DNA from: Hyphomicrobiales bacterium
Lineage (GTDB): Bacteria > Pseudomonadota > Alphaproteobacteria > Rhizobiales > Rhizobiaceae
Direction of reading: 5' to 3'
Assembly (NCBI GenBank): GCA_900473915.1
Contig: UCNG01000006.1
Span: 248,001 to 312,000, forward strand
Length of the DNA: 64,000 nt
The notes beneath the pieces are model-generated. The model had not been told where the DNA came from. It did no database searches and saw only the letters and a program-made list of their open reading frames with translations. This document shows positions 51,684 through 61,135 of the stretch, one piece after another. The first letter of the stretch is position 1. The number at the start of each line of letters is the position of its first letter. Both the position numbers and the translations under genes were made by a program.

Positions 51684-53636
51684 TCAATTGGTTTCGGTAA
51701 ACTTCGCCACTGTCAGGAAGGTAACAGCACTTCCGCTGAACTGGTTGGCGCGTTCGCTCGGCAGATTGCCGCGCTGGAAACCTGCCGTGTAGACCATCGC
51801 CGGTGCTGAGCGCAGTGCGTCGTTGCGGAGTACCGGATTGGTAACCGGTACGGCGCTCGACACGGATTCCGTCGACATGGCGACTTCCGAAGTCGGCATC
51901 GCTGCCGGCTGGACAACCGCACGCGGCTTGGACTGAGCCTTGGCTACCCGGCGCGCGCCCTTCGCCGTGGCGCGAACGCCAGTTTCAGAGGCCTTGCCAA
52001 TCGCGGCGACCTGTTTGTGGGCAGCAGACGCCGTGCCCCTGGTTGGCGCGGGGCGGGCCACCGAAGCGGTCTGCACTGCTGCCGGTGCCTGCTTTGGTGC
52101 AGCGTCGACAACCGGCTTGCTGTCATAATAATCGTCGGAAGGCGGAGCGATCAGTTCGCCGATCTCATCCTTCCTGGAAAGCAGGGCAAGCTGCGTATTG
52201 CCACGCGGCGCTTCCTTCGGCAGCGGGAAAGCTGCCGTTTCACCCGGCTGCGGTACGGCCACATTGCCAGCATCGGCGACCTGTGCCGGTTCGTTCTGCT
52301 GGCTGTTGACCAGCGCGGCAATCGCGTCCTGACCGCTTGCTGCGGGATTTTCACCCGGGCGCACCGGACGCGCCGACGGGATCACGGCTGCGGCAAGCTG
52401 CATATTATCCGCCTCAAGCTGTGGGCGAGCCGATGGGATCGGCACAAAACCGTTCATCAGTGGCGAAGGCGTGCCTGCATCGGCAACCTGTGCCATGTTC
52501 CCATCCACGGCAGCAGGCTCGGCTGCAGCGAGCGCAACGGCATCCTGCGGCGCCAATGCCGGCTTGCGGGCCGGGATCGGAACGTTGAGCGCAGCGACCG
52601 GAACTTCGGCAGCGGCCTGTGCCTGGGCATCGAGCCCGGTTTCCGGACGTGGCGCCTGCATCGGCACCGGGGCCTCGCGGGCAGGCAGAGCGGCAACCAT
52701 GGTTTCACGCGGCTGCTGGACCGGCTCTTCCGGAACGGCTGCCGGAGCCTGACGTGCAGGCGCTGCGCGCGCCGGACGCGCCGTCGCCGGTGGAGCGCTT
52801 ATTTCACCGCCGCTTTCTTCTTCTTCATCGGCACCGCCGCCAAACAGCGCGCCGAACAGGCTCTTGCTGCGGCGCGGTGAGGAATTGCTGGCCACCATGA
52901 CCTCGCCACCGCCAGCCTTGCGCTTTTCAATCATGGCCAATGCCTGCTCATAGCCAGGCAATGGCTTGCCATCGGCGGGCAGGTGAGCGGTTTTGCCGTC
53001 CGGGAACAATGCGAGCAGCTCGCGACGGCTCATGCGCGGCCAGGAGCGAACATTGCCGACGTCCATATGGACGAATGGCGAACCGGAACGCGGATAATAG
53101 CCGACGCCGCCAATCTGATAGCGCATGCCGATGCCGCGCAGCTTCGCCAGGGGAACGCCGGGAATGTAAAAGTCCATCGCGCGGCCAAGCATATGCTGGC
53201 TCTTCTTGGCAACGCCGGTATTGGCTGAACGCGAACGCAGCATGGCGTTGGTGGCTGGCGAACGATAGGCAGAAACGACGGTGATATACTGGCTCGACCC
53301 GGAGGAGCGGTAAACCTGCCAGACCAGATCGAAGAGGCGCGGATCCATCTTGGTCGGCTCATTGCGGCGCCAGTCGCGCAGGAAAACGTTCAGCTTCTTC
53401 AAGCCCTGCGCATCGAAGCGCCCGTTTCTCTTGAAGACTATTTCCGCTTTTTCGCCGGTATGGACGTAATAAAGCTTGAGGGAACGGGTTTCAGCCGAAG
53501 CCTGCGAAGGAGACAGCGCCATGAGAACCGCAGCAGCGGCAAGGGCAGACGGAATGGATACAGACATTTTGATGTTGTCCTTCATTCCAGTCCAAGCCTT
53601 CGCAAAGCGCGCTTTAATGGTCGATATGCTGTTCAT
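51684..53636 (-). CDS. DUF882 (YcbK-like) M15-type peptidase with long proline/alanine-rich tail
   Basis: 650 residues. After a long signal region (cut near QASAE) comes a DUF882 domain at about 50-205, with the zinc ligands in 'KKSQHMLGRAMDFYIPG' and 'GSPFVHMDVGNVRSW'. E. coli MepK (YcbK) of this family cuts peptidoglycan cross-links. The rest, over 400 residues, is low-complexity Ala/Pro/Gln with repeats of the type IP-A/S-x-R/K-P ('IPARKPAL', 'IPSARPQLE', 'IPSARPVRP'), probably an extended wall-spanning tail. Start 53636 is chosen among 53636, 53584 and upstream frames; not certain. Confidence 0.82.
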   Translation of the reverse strand: MNSISTIKARFAKAWTGMKDNIKMSVSIPSALAAAAVLMALSPSQASAETRSLKLYYVHTGEKAEIVFKRNGRFDAQGLKKLNVFLRDWRRNEPTKMDPRLFDLVWQVYRSSGSSQYITVVSAYRSPATNAMLRSRSANTGVAKKSQHMLGRAMDFYIPGVPLAKLRGIGMRYQIGGVGYYPRSGSPFVHMDVGNVRSWPRMSRRELLALFPDGKTAHLPADGKPLPGYEQALAMIEKRKAGGGEVMVASNSSPRRSKSLFGALFGGGADEEEESGGEISAPPATARPARAAPARQAPAAVPEEPVQQPRETMVAALPAREAPVPMQAPRPETGLDAQAQAAAEVPVAALNVPIPARKPALAPQDAVALAAAEPAAVDGNMAQVADAGTPSPLMNGFVPIPSARPQLEADNMQLAAAVIPSARPVRPGENPAASGQDAIAALVNSQQNEPAQVADAGNVAVPQPGETAAFPLPKEAPRGNTQLALLSRKDEIGELIAPPSDDYYDSKPVVDAAPKQAPAAVQTASVARPAPTRGTASAAHKQVAAIGKASETGVRATAKGARRVAKAQSKPRAVVQPAAMPTSEVAMSTESVSSAVPVTNPVLRNDALRSAPAMVYTAGFQRGNLPSERANQFSGSAVTFLTVAKFTETN

Positions 53637-53947
53637 CGAATCGTATCGCCTTACCGTTTTCCGCCCCCAGAGGCATTCTCCGAGCGTCTTTCGGAACTTT
53701 CTTTGCGGTGTCGCAAAAAGCCTGCGTTTCAGTTCCACTCGAGCTTCCGATTGTCGGATTTAATGGTTAACGGACGCTTAGTGAACAACAAATGAGGAAA
53801 CACCATGGCAAAAAAGCCACACACGTGCATCTATTTTCGCCATGGTTAAAAAATTATTAACAGTCTTTAATTCGCAACAGTACCTGCGAAGGGCGACAGC
53901 AAATCTGTTATAAATAACTGAAATTCAATATGTTACGCGCGGCAGGA
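53637..53947. other. Intergenic region with a possible 14-residue open frame
   Basis: About 310 bp between the start of the DUF882 gene and the end of the response regulator gene. On the plus strand, GAGGAAACACC precedes an ATG at 53805 with 14 codons (to 53849), and CCATGGC/GCCATGG (53803-53809, 53839-53845) pair around it. AT-rich from 53840 to 53935. Nothing else recognised. Confidence 0.3.
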
Positions 53948-55462
53948 TCATCCGGCCGCGCGGTTGAAAGGGCTGATATCAGCCTCTTCCTCGACACCCA
54001 TTCCCTTGCCGGAAATCGACGCCACATCGATGCCATATTCCTTCAGCTTCCGGTAAAGCGTGGTTCTTCCAATGCCCAGACGCCGGGCGACTTCGCTGAT
54101 CTGGCCGTCATAATGAGCGATCGCGAACCGGATCATTTCCTCCTCGGCAGCGGCAAGCGTGCGCACCTCGCCTTCCGCGTCGATCCCGCTGAACATGCCC
54201 GCCGCGCCGCTCAGGCCCGGATCGTGATCGACGAGGCTGAATCGACCGGATTGCTGCGCGGCCCTTGCAGATTCCGTTCCCGCCCCGATCTGGGCGAAAT
54301 CGGCCGCCGTCAGTTCGCCAGTTTCGCAGAGAAGAACGGCCCGATAAACCGCATTTTTCAGTTCCCGCACATTGCCGGGCCAATGATAAGCCTTCAGCTT
54401 TTCCAATGCGTGAGTTGTGATGCCGGTGATGTGCCCCATCCGCTCTTCACTGACATAGCGCATCATGAACTGGTGCAGCAGGATCGCAATATCTTCCAGA
54501 CGATTGCGCAGGGGCGGCATGGCTACGGCAAAGGACCCGAGCAAGTGGTAAAGCCCGGCGTGAAAGCGCCCCATATGGACCAGATCGGCGAGCGGGCGGC
54601 TGTTCGAAGCCATGATGCGGGCATTCGAAAGAACGCGCTCGCCTCCGCCGCTGGTTTCGAACTGACCGGATTGCATTGCGGCAAAAAGCTTTATCTGCGT
54701 GTGGCGCGGCAGCGCGCCCACTTCATCGAGGAATAGCGTGCCGCCATCGGCTTCCGCGAGCTTTCCGAGGCTGCGAAGGGGATCGCCATCGCGACGGTCG
54801 CGCCGTGCGGTTGAAACTCCGAAAAAAACTTCGTCAGCATTGTCCACCGTCAGGGTGCGACAATCGACTGTCACGAAAGGGCCGCGCCAGCGGACGCTGC
54901 CGCTGCAAATGGCGCGGGCCAGCGTCTCTTTGCCGCTTCCGGGCTCTCCTTCGATCAAAAGCGGCGCGTCCAGCGCCGAAGCCCGACGCGCCAGAATGGC
55001 GAGTCGTTCCATTTCCGGGCTTTTGATCGCCATATCGGAAAGTGTCAGATGGGCCTTCAGTGAGGAGCGGGCGCGGCGGATTTCCTGTGTCAGCGCATCG
55101 ATCTTCAGCACATTGGAAACGGAAACCTGCACGCGCTCGAAGGCGACCGGCTTGGTCACAAAATCGATCGCCCCCATTTTCATAGCCTGGAGAACCGGCT
55201 GGAGATCATCGTTCTGGACGAGAACGATCACCGGAACGCTGTTTCCAGCTTCGCGCATGCGCCGCAGAACGGTCAGGCCATCCATATCCGGCATGGATAG
55301 ATCGAGCAGCATGAGGACAATGTCCTTGCGCTGGCTGACGAAGCTGAGTGCGCTGGCCCCGCCATCCGCCAGGATGGTCCGATAGCCCATGCGCATGACT
55401 ATCGCTTCCAGATTGCGTCGATGGATCGGATCGTCATCCGCTATGAGTATGCGCGTGGCCAT
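53948..55462 (-). CDS. NtrC-like response regulator lacking the GAFTGA motif
   Basis: 504 residues: receiver (1-120), AAA+ domain (about 140-375), Fis-type helix-turn-helix (about 450-485, 'ISEVARRLGIGRTTLYRKLKEY'). The receiver has 'ADDDP', Asp in 'LLDLSMPDMDG' and Lys in 'VTKPVAF', but the switch Thr/Ser is Val ('PVIVLVQND'). Walker A 'GEPGSGKET', Walker B 'GGTLFLDEVG' and 'PPLRNRLEDI' are present, but where family members have GAFTGA this one reads 'EVFFGVSTARRDRRDGD'. It therefore probably does not activate sigma-54 and may act as a repressor or with sigma-70. No sensor kinase nearby. Confidence 0.85.
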   Translation of the reverse strand: MATRILIADDDPIHRRNLEAIVMRMGYRTILADGGASALSFVSQRKDIVLMLLDLSMPDMDGLTVLRRMREAGNSVPVIVLVQNDDLQPVLQAMKMGAIDFVTKPVAFERVQVSVSNVLKIDALTQEIRRARSSLKAHLTLSDMAIKSPEMERLAILARRASALDAPLLIEGEPGSGKETLARAICSGSVRWRGPFVTVDCRTLTVDNADEVFFGVSTARRDRRDGDPLRSLGKLAEADGGTLFLDEVGALPRHTQIKLFAAMQSGQFETSGGGERVLSNARIMASNSRPLADLVHMGRFHAGLYHLLGSFAVAMPPLRNRLEDIAILLHQFMMRYVSEERMGHITGITTHALEKLKAYHWPGNVRELKNAVYRAVLLCETGELTAADFAQIGAGTESARAAQQSGRFSLVDHDPGLSGAAGMFSGIDAEGEVRTLAAAEEEMIRFAIAHYDGQISEVARRLGIGRTTLYRKLKEYGIDVASISGKGMGVEEEADISPFNRAAG

Positions 55463-55788
55463 TAACAGTTATCATTACCTATGGAGTTCCCGCGCCCGAA
55501 ATACTTAAACAGTTTAAATGTCTCATATTCTAGGCGCGTTATTTGGTGCCAAGCCTTCAACGAATGCAAGGTACGAAAATGTGCCTCAGTGTCCCATTTC
55601 ACAAAATTTGTATCCTGACTTCGCTTTCTGCTTCAACCATCCGCTTATTCGCCAATCTGGTTATTCATCAGCCGGGGCGGACAAGTCATTCACAAATGAT
55701 CGAAGGCCTTTTCCCACCTCTTGGCGATCATGACAAGACGTGCGAGAAGGAGCGTGACAGAGCGGCTGCGGTTAGCGCTGGATCGTGG
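55463..55788. other. Divergent spacer upstream of pepF
   Basis: About 325 bp between the response regulator start and the mosaic repeat. Open frames (from 55518 and 55543) look like upstream extension of pepF or random. Promoters for both genes are expected; none stands out. Confidence 0.35.
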
Positions 55789-55860
55789 AGCCGCTCTATC
55801 TCTTTGTTTGTACGCATTATCCGACGAAAAACCGCTTCGCACTTTTTATGGAAATGCTCT
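55789..55860 (+). repeat. RIME/Bru-RS-like mosaic repeat, copy 4
   Basis: The 72-bp module shared with 4986-5059 and 30202-30274: CCGCTCTATC...GCATTATCC...AAAACCGCTTCGCACTTTT...GGAAATGCTCT. It ends one base before the T of TTGGAG, the ribosome-binding site of pepF. Confidence 0.75.
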
Positions 55861-55872
55861 TGGAGAATGTTC

Positions 55873-57732
55873 ATGACCCGCTTTTCAGAATCCGTTTCCT
55901 TCAACAAAGCTTTGCATGCGCCTGCCAACGATGCGGCTGTAGCCGAGGCTGATCTCGGCAGTCTGCCGGAATGGAATCTGGCCGATCTTTATCCATCCGC
56001 CGACAGCGCGGAACTGAAAGGCGATATTGAAAAGGCGATAAAGGACGCGGCAGCTTTTGAGGAACGCTGGAAGGGCAAACTCGGCGACGAAGCGGCCAAG
56101 ACCAATGGCGGCAATTTTGCCGATGCAATCAAGGAGTTTGAGGCGCTTGACGAGCTCATGGGCCGTATCGGCTCTTTCGCTGGCCTCTATTACTACGGCG
56201 ACACGACCGACCCGAAGCGCATGAAGCTTTTCGGCGACACGCAGCAAAAGCTGACCGACGCCAGCACGCATCTCATTTTCTTCGGCCTCGAACTGAACCG
56301 CATCGACGATGCCGTTCTGGAAAAGGCGATGAACGATAATGCAGCCATCGGCCATTACCGACCATGGCTGACCGATCTGCGCCTGGACAAGCCATACCAG
56401 CTCGATGACAAGCTGGAGCAGCTCTTCCACGAGAAGTCGATTACCGGCTACAGCGCCTGGAACCGGCTGTTCGATGAAACCATGTCCGGTCTTCGCTTTG
56501 AAATCGACGGCAAGGAACTGAGCATCGAGCCGACGCTGAACATGCTGCAGGATGCCGATGGTGCGGTGCGCAAAAAAGCGTCTGAAGCGCTGGCAAAGAC
56601 CTTCGCGGCCAATCTGCGCACCTTCACGCTGATCACCAACACGCTTGCCAAGGACAAGGAAATTTCTGACCGCTGGCGCGGTTTTCAGGACATCGCCGAC
56701 AGCCGCCACCTTGCCAACCGCGTCGAGCGGGATGTGGTGGATGCGCTGGCCAAGGCGGTGGAAGATGCCTATCCGCGCCTTTCGCACCGCTATTACGAGC
56801 TGAAAGCCAAATGGCTCGGGCTTGAAAAGCTCGAAAACTGGGATCGCAACGCCCCGCTGCCGGAAACGCCACAGGCACTGATCCCATGGGACAAGGCACG
56901 TGAAACCGTGCTTTCCGCCTATGGCAATTTCGCGCCGGAAATGGCCGAAATCGCCAAGAATTTTTTCGACAAGAACTGGATCGACGCAGCCGTGCGTCCC
57001 GGCAAGGCGCCGGGCGCGTTCGCGCACCCGACCGTGCCGTCGGCGCACCCTTATGTGCTGCTCAACTATATGGGCAAACCGCGCGATGTGATGACGCTGG
57101 CGCATGAGCTGGGTCATGGCGTGCATCAGGTTCTGGCGGGCAGTCAGGGCGCGCTGATGGCTTCAACCCCGCTGACGCTCGCTGAAACCGCGTCCGTGTT
57201 CGGCGAAATGCTGACTTTCCGCTCGCTTCTGGCCGCAACGCAGGACAAGCGTGAGCGCAAGGCCATGCTGGCGCAGAAGGCCGAGGACATGATCAACACG
57301 GTCGTGCGCCAGATCGCCTTTTACCAGTTTGAGCGCCGTGTTCACACCGAGCGCCGTGAAGGCGAATTGACCGCGGAACGCATCGGCGAAATCTGGATGG
57401 ATGTGCAGCGCGAGAGCCTTGGCGATGCCGTCAATCTCAATCCGGGTTACGAGACCTTCTGGACCTATATTCCGCATTTCATCCACTCGCCGTTCTATGT
57501 CTATGCCTATGCGTTTGGCGACTGTCTGGTGAACTCGCTTTATGCGGTTTACCAGAACTCGGAAAAGGGCTTCCAGCAGAAGTATTTCGACATGCTGAAG
57601 GCTGGCGGCACCAAGCACCACAAGGAATTGCTTGCGCCATTCGGCCTTGATGCAACCGATCCGGATTTCTGGGGCAAGGGGCTGTCGGTGATCGAAGGCA
57701 TCATCGATGAACTCGAAGCCATGGAAGACTGA
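55873..57732 (+). CDS. pepF: M3-family oligoendopeptidase F
   Basis: 619 residues. A cytoplasmic zinc peptidase of the PepF/clade 3 type that degrades short peptides, perhaps signal-peptide remains. Zinc motif 'TLAHELGHGVHQ' (HExxH) near 412, 'LAETASVFGEML' with the third ligand Glu near 440, and 'YIPHFIHSPFYVYAYAFGD' (in pieces) with the substrate His/Tyr near 540. The start at 55873 has GGAG seven bases upstream; 55867 is possible. A mosaic repeat abuts the start. pabB follows after 8 bp on the same strand, so the two may be cotranscribed. Confidence 0.94.
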   Translation: MTRFSESVSFNKALHAPANDAAVAEADLGSLPEWNLADLYPSADSAELKGDIEKAIKDAAAFEERWKGKLGDEAAKTNGGNFADAIKEFEALDELMGRIGSFAGLYYYGDTTDPKRMKLFGDTQQKLTDASTHLIFFGLELNRIDDAVLEKAMNDNAAIGHYRPWLTDLRLDKPYQLDDKLEQLFHEKSITGYSAWNRLFDETMSGLRFEIDGKELSIEPTLNMLQDADGAVRKKASEALAKTFAANLRTFTLITNTLAKDKEISDRWRGFQDIADSRHLANRVERDVVDALAKAVEDAYPRLSHRYYELKAKWLGLEKLENWDRNAPLPETPQALIPWDKARETVLSAYGNFAPEMAEIAKNFFDKNWIDAAVRPGKAPGAFAHPTVPSAHPYVLLNYMGKPRDVMTLAHELGHGVHQVLAGSQGALMASTPLTLAETASVFGEMLTFRSLLAATQDKRERKAMLAQKAEDMINTVVRQIAFYQFERRVHTERREGELTAERIGEIWMDVQRESLGDAVNLNPGYETFWTYIPHFIHSPFYVYAYAFGDCLVNSLYAVYQNSEKGFQQKYFDMLKAGGTKHHKELLAPFGLDATDPDFWGKGLSVIEGIIDELEAMED

Positions 57733-57740
57733 GCAAACCT

Positions 57741-58904
57741 GTGACCCATCCGGGTAGCAAACCGCTTATTCTCTTTCGGGACGACAAGGCGGGCCGCGAT
57801 GTACTTTTCGCGGCTCCCTCAGCGATCATTCGCGCCGACACGCCGGATGAATTCGAGCCCGCATGGGAGGCGATGCAAGCGGCGCACGAGACCGGAAAGT
57901 GGCTTGCGGGCTATCTTTCCTATGAAGCTGGCTATCTTCTCGAACCCAAGCTCAAACCGCTTCTTCCCGGCGGGCGGCATGCGCCGCTTCTCTGCTTCGG
58001 CGTATTCGATGGCCCGTCCGATGAGCGAATGCACGGTCGCAGCGAAGACAATGCCACCTTTTTGCGCAATCCGGTCGCGCAATGGTCGTTCGAAGATTAC
58101 GCGCCCCGTTTCGAGCGCTTGCACCGGCATTTGCGTGAGGGCGATTGCTATCAGGGCAATCTTACCTTTCCGATCCACGCGGAATGGGACGGCGACCCGC
58201 TGGTCCTGTTCAACATGCTCGCGAAGCGTCAGCCGGTTCGCTACGCGACCTATTGCGATCTGGCCGGGCCGATCATCCTGTCGCGATCGCCGGAACTTTT
58301 CTTCGAGGTCGATGGCGACGGGTGGATCGAAACGCATCCGATGAAAGGCACCATGCCGCGCGGCGCAACGCCGGAAGAAGACGAACGTAACCGTCAGTTT
58401 CTGCTGAACGATCCCAAGAATCAGGCTGAAAACCGTATGATCGTCGATCTCTTGCGCAACGATATTTCGCTGGTCAGCGAAGTCGGCTCGCTCGACGTGC
58501 CGGAACTCTTTCGCGTCGAAACCTATCCCACCGTTCATCAGATGATCAGCCGGGTGCGGGCCAGGCTGAAAGATAATTTATCGCTGCGGTCGCTTTTTGC
58601 CGCCCTTTTCCCGTGCGGCTCGATCACCGGCGCGCCGAAGATCAGCGCCATGGAAATTCTGCGTGAACTGGAGACCGGGCCGCGCGACATCTATTGCGGC
58701 TCGCTCGGCTGGATCGAGCCCAGCGGACGCATGCGTTTCAATGTTGCCATCCGTACGATCTCGCTTCTGGATGAAAATCGTGCGATCTTCAATGTCGGGG
58801 GCGGTGTGGTCTTCGATTCCACGGCGCAGGCGGAGTATGAGGAATGTCTTCTGAAAGCACGGTTCGCGGCTCCATCCAGTCAGACGGAGCGGAGGTCGTC
58901 ATGA
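57741..58904 (+). CDS. pabB: Aminodeoxychorismate synthase component I
   Basis: 387 residues, of the shorter PabB type without a long N-terminal half. It converts chorismate and ammonia to 4-amino-4-deoxychorismate for folate. 'GDCYQGNLTFPI' near 134, 'SRSPELFFEV', the Lys-bearing 'HPMKGTMPRGA' near 198 that is diagnostic for PabB rather than TrpE, 'ENRMIVDLLRNDI', and 'PCGSITGAPKISAMEIL' near 292. GTG start 8 bp after pepF, with no good ribosome-binding site, so coupling is likely. The glutaminase PabA is not in the window. Confidence 0.92.
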   Translation: MTHPGSKPLILFRDDKAGRDVLFAAPSAIIRADTPDEFEPAWEAMQAAHETGKWLAGYLSYEAGYLLEPKLKPLLPGGRHAPLLCFGVFDGPSDERMHGRSEDNATFLRNPVAQWSFEDYAPRFERLHRHLREGDCYQGNLTFPIHAEWDGDPLVLFNMLAKRQPVRYATYCDLAGPIILSRSPELFFEVDGDGWIETHPMKGTMPRGATPEEDERNRQFLLNDPKNQAENRMIVDLLRNDISLVSEVGSLDVPELFRVETYPTVHQMISRVRARLKDNLSLRSLFAALFPCGSITGAPKISAMEILRELETGPRDIYCGSLGWIEPSGRMRFNVAIRTISLLDENRAIFNVGGGVVFDSTAQAEYEECLLKARFAAPSSQTERRSS

Positions 58905-59539
58905 TAGAGCCGGATTACCAACTGATTGAAACCATGCGCTGGGAACCGCTCTCCGGCGTTCTGCGCTTCGACCTGCACATGGCCCGCCTAGAGAAATCTG
59001 CCCGTGAACTGGGGTTTTCCTGCAATATGGACGCCATCCGGCAAAAGATTGCAGAAATCGGAACCGGCGAACAGGCCCTGAAACTGCGGCTGACGCTTGC
59101 ACCGGACGGTGTTGCGACGGTCTCCAGCGCGCCATACGAACCGCTGTCTTGCCAGACAGTGTGGCGGATCGCGATTGCGCGCACGCGTCTCAATCACAAC
59201 GATCCCCTGCTGCGCCACAAGACGACCAGGCGGCAGGCCTATCTCGCGGCACGGGAGGAGTACTCCCCGGCAGAGGTCAACGAAGTCATTCTGCTCAATG
59301 ATCGCGGAGAAGTCTGCGAGGGGACCATCACGTCGATATTTCTCGATGTCGGCGGTGCGGCCTGCATGACGCCGGCCCTGTCATGCGGTCTGCTTGACGG
59401 CGTGCTGCGCCGTGAATTGCTCAATAACAGCGTGGTGGAAGAGGGTATCGTGACCATGGATACGCTCAAGAATGCGCGCAACATTCTCGTCGGCAATTCG
59501 CTGCGCGGCATGATCCGCGCACAGCTGGTCGAGGCTTAA
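58901..59539 (+). CDS. Aminotransferase class IV, probable aminodeoxychorismate lyase
   Basis: 212 residues. A fold-type IV PLP enzyme; next to pabB the natural role is release of pyruvate from aminodeoxychorismate to give p-aminobenzoate (PabC). The PLP Lys is in 'LLRHKTTRRQAYL' near 107, and 'EVILLNDRGEVCEGTITSIFL' (in pieces) near 145 gives the conserved Glu/Asn region. The ATG at 58901 overlaps the pabB stop and has GGAGG six bases upstream; the frame's earlier Met at 58844 is not needed. Branched-chain aminotransferase activity is unlikely given the small size. Confidence 0.85.
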   Translation: MIEPDYQLIETMRWEPLSGVLRFDLHMARLEKSARELGFSCNMDAIRQKIAEIGTGEQALKLRLTLAPDGVATVSSAPYEPLSCQTVWRIAIARTRLNHNDPLLRHKTTRRQAYLAAREEYSPAEVNEVILLNDRGEVCEGTITSIFLDVGGAACMTPALSCGLLDGVLRRELLNNSVVEEGIVTMDTLKNARNILVGNSLRGMIRAQLVEA

Positions 59540-59682
59540 AAAGCTAAAACGCGTTAAACATGTATCGATGTCATGACCTTGTGACGTTTCTTTCTTTCAA
59601 TGAAGTTGTGTTATCTTTTCCGGGCATCAGCTAAAGCGGGTGATAACCTGACCGCAATTCTGCGGCATCTGAGAGGAAGAAA

Positions 59683-61128
59683 ATGGCGAAAGCGAAATGG
59701 CAAGTCTATGGCGAGATAACCGGCCCCGTCATCATGATCGGCTTTGGGTCGATCGGGCGCGGTACCCTGCCGCTGATTGAACGTCATTTCAAATTCGACC
59801 AATCACGCATGGTCGTGATCGATCCGAGTGAAGCCAATCGCAAGATTCTCGATGACAAGGGCATTCGCTTCATCAAGGAAGCGATCACCAAGGACAATTA
59901 CAAGAAGGTTCTCGGCCCTCTCCTGAAAGGAACGGAGGGCCAGCCCTTCGTCGTCAATCTTTCGGTCGACACCGGATCGCTCGACCTGATGCGTTACGCC
60001 CGGGAACATGGCGCACTTTATATCGATACGGTAGTGGAGCCCTGGCTCGGCTTCTATTTCGATGAAAAAGCCGACAATGCCTCGCGCACCAATTATGCGC
60101 TGCGCGAAACGGTGCGCGCTGAAAAGCGCAAGAACCCCGGCGGCACGACTGCTGTTTCCTGCTGCGGCGCAAATCCCGGCATGGTCTCGTGGTTCGTCAA
60201 GAAAGCGCTGGTCGACCTTGCGACCGAATTGAAGCTCGATTTCACCGAACCGGCGGCGGATGACCGTCACGGCTGGGCGAAGCTGATGAAGAAGGCCGGC
60301 GTCAAGGGCATCCACATCGCGGAACGCGATACCCAGCGCGCCAAGGAGCCGAAGCCTTTCAACACTTTCTGGAATACATGGTCCGTCGAGGGCTTCATCG
60401 CCGAGGGCCTGCAACCGGCGGAACTTGGCTGGGGAAGCCATGAGAAATGGATGCCCAAGAACGCCCGCAAGCAGAAGAAGGGCAACAAGGCCGCGATTTT
60501 CCTTGAACAGCCCGGCGGCAATACCCGCATCCGTACCTGGTGCCCGACGCTCGGCGCGCAATACGGCCTGCTTGTCACGCATAATGAAGCGATCTCCATT
60601 GCCGATTTTTTCACGCTACGCGACAAGAAGGGCAAGCTCGACTTCCGCCTGACCTGCCACTATGCCTATCACCCGAGCAATGACGCCATTCTGGCGCTTG
60701 ACGAAATGTTCGGCGCGGGCGGCAAGGCACAGCCGGTGCAGCACGTTCTGGAAGAGCATGAAATTCTGGATGGCAGCGATGAGCTTGGCGTTCTGCTCTA
60801 TGGCCACGACAAGAACGCCTATTGGTATGGCTCGCAATTGAGCGTCGAGGAAGCGCGCAAGCTCGCGCCCTATCAGAACGCAACCGGCCTGCAAGTCTCC
60901 TCGGCTGTTCTGGCGGGCATGGTCTGGGCATTGGAAAATCCGCGAAGCGGCATCGTCGAGACCGATGAAATGGATTACCGCCGCTGCCTTGAAGTCCAGA
61001 TGCAGTATCTGGGGCCCGTGAACGGTTATTATACCGACTGGACGCCGCTGGAAGGTCGTGGCCACCTGTTCAAGGAAGACCTCGACACCAAGGACCCATG
61101 GCAGTTCCGCAATATTCTGGTGCGTTGA
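59683..61128 (+). CDS. hss: Homospermidine synthase
   Basis: 481 residues. It makes sym-homospermidine from two putrescines (or putrescine and spermidine) with NAD+ as hydride carrier, the main polyamine route in rhizobia. 'IMIGFGSIGRGTLPLIERHF' (in pieces) binds NAD; 'DTVVEPWLGFYF', 'CGANPGMVSWFVKKAL' and 'THNEAISIADFF' are typical for the bacterial enzyme. GAGAGGAAG lies before the ATG. The 140-bp upstream spacer is AT-rich and probably holds its promoter. Putrescine would come from the ODC at 39625. Confidence 0.95.
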   Translation: MAKAKWQVYGEITGPVIMIGFGSIGRGTLPLIERHFKFDQSRMVVIDPSEANRKILDDKGIRFIKEAITKDNYKKVLGPLLKGTEGQPFVVNLSVDTGSLDLMRYAREHGALYIDTVVEPWLGFYFDEKADNASRTNYALRETVRAEKRKNPGGTTAVSCCGANPGMVSWFVKKALVDLATELKLDFTEPAADDRHGWAKLMKKAGVKGIHIAERDTQRAKEPKPFNTFWNTWSVEGFIAEGLQPAELGWGSHEKWMPKNARKQKKGNKAAIFLEQPGGNTRIRTWCPTLGAQYGLLVTHNEAISIADFFTLRDKKGKLDFRLTCHYAYHPSNDAILALDEMFGAGGKAQPVQHVLEEHEILDGSDELGVLLYGHDKNAYWYGSQLSVEEARKLAPYQNATGLQVSSAVLAGMVWALENPRSGIVETDEMDYRRCLEVQMQYLGPVNGYYTDWTPLEGRGHLFKEDLDTKDPWQFRNILVR

Positions 61129-61135
61129 TCAAACC

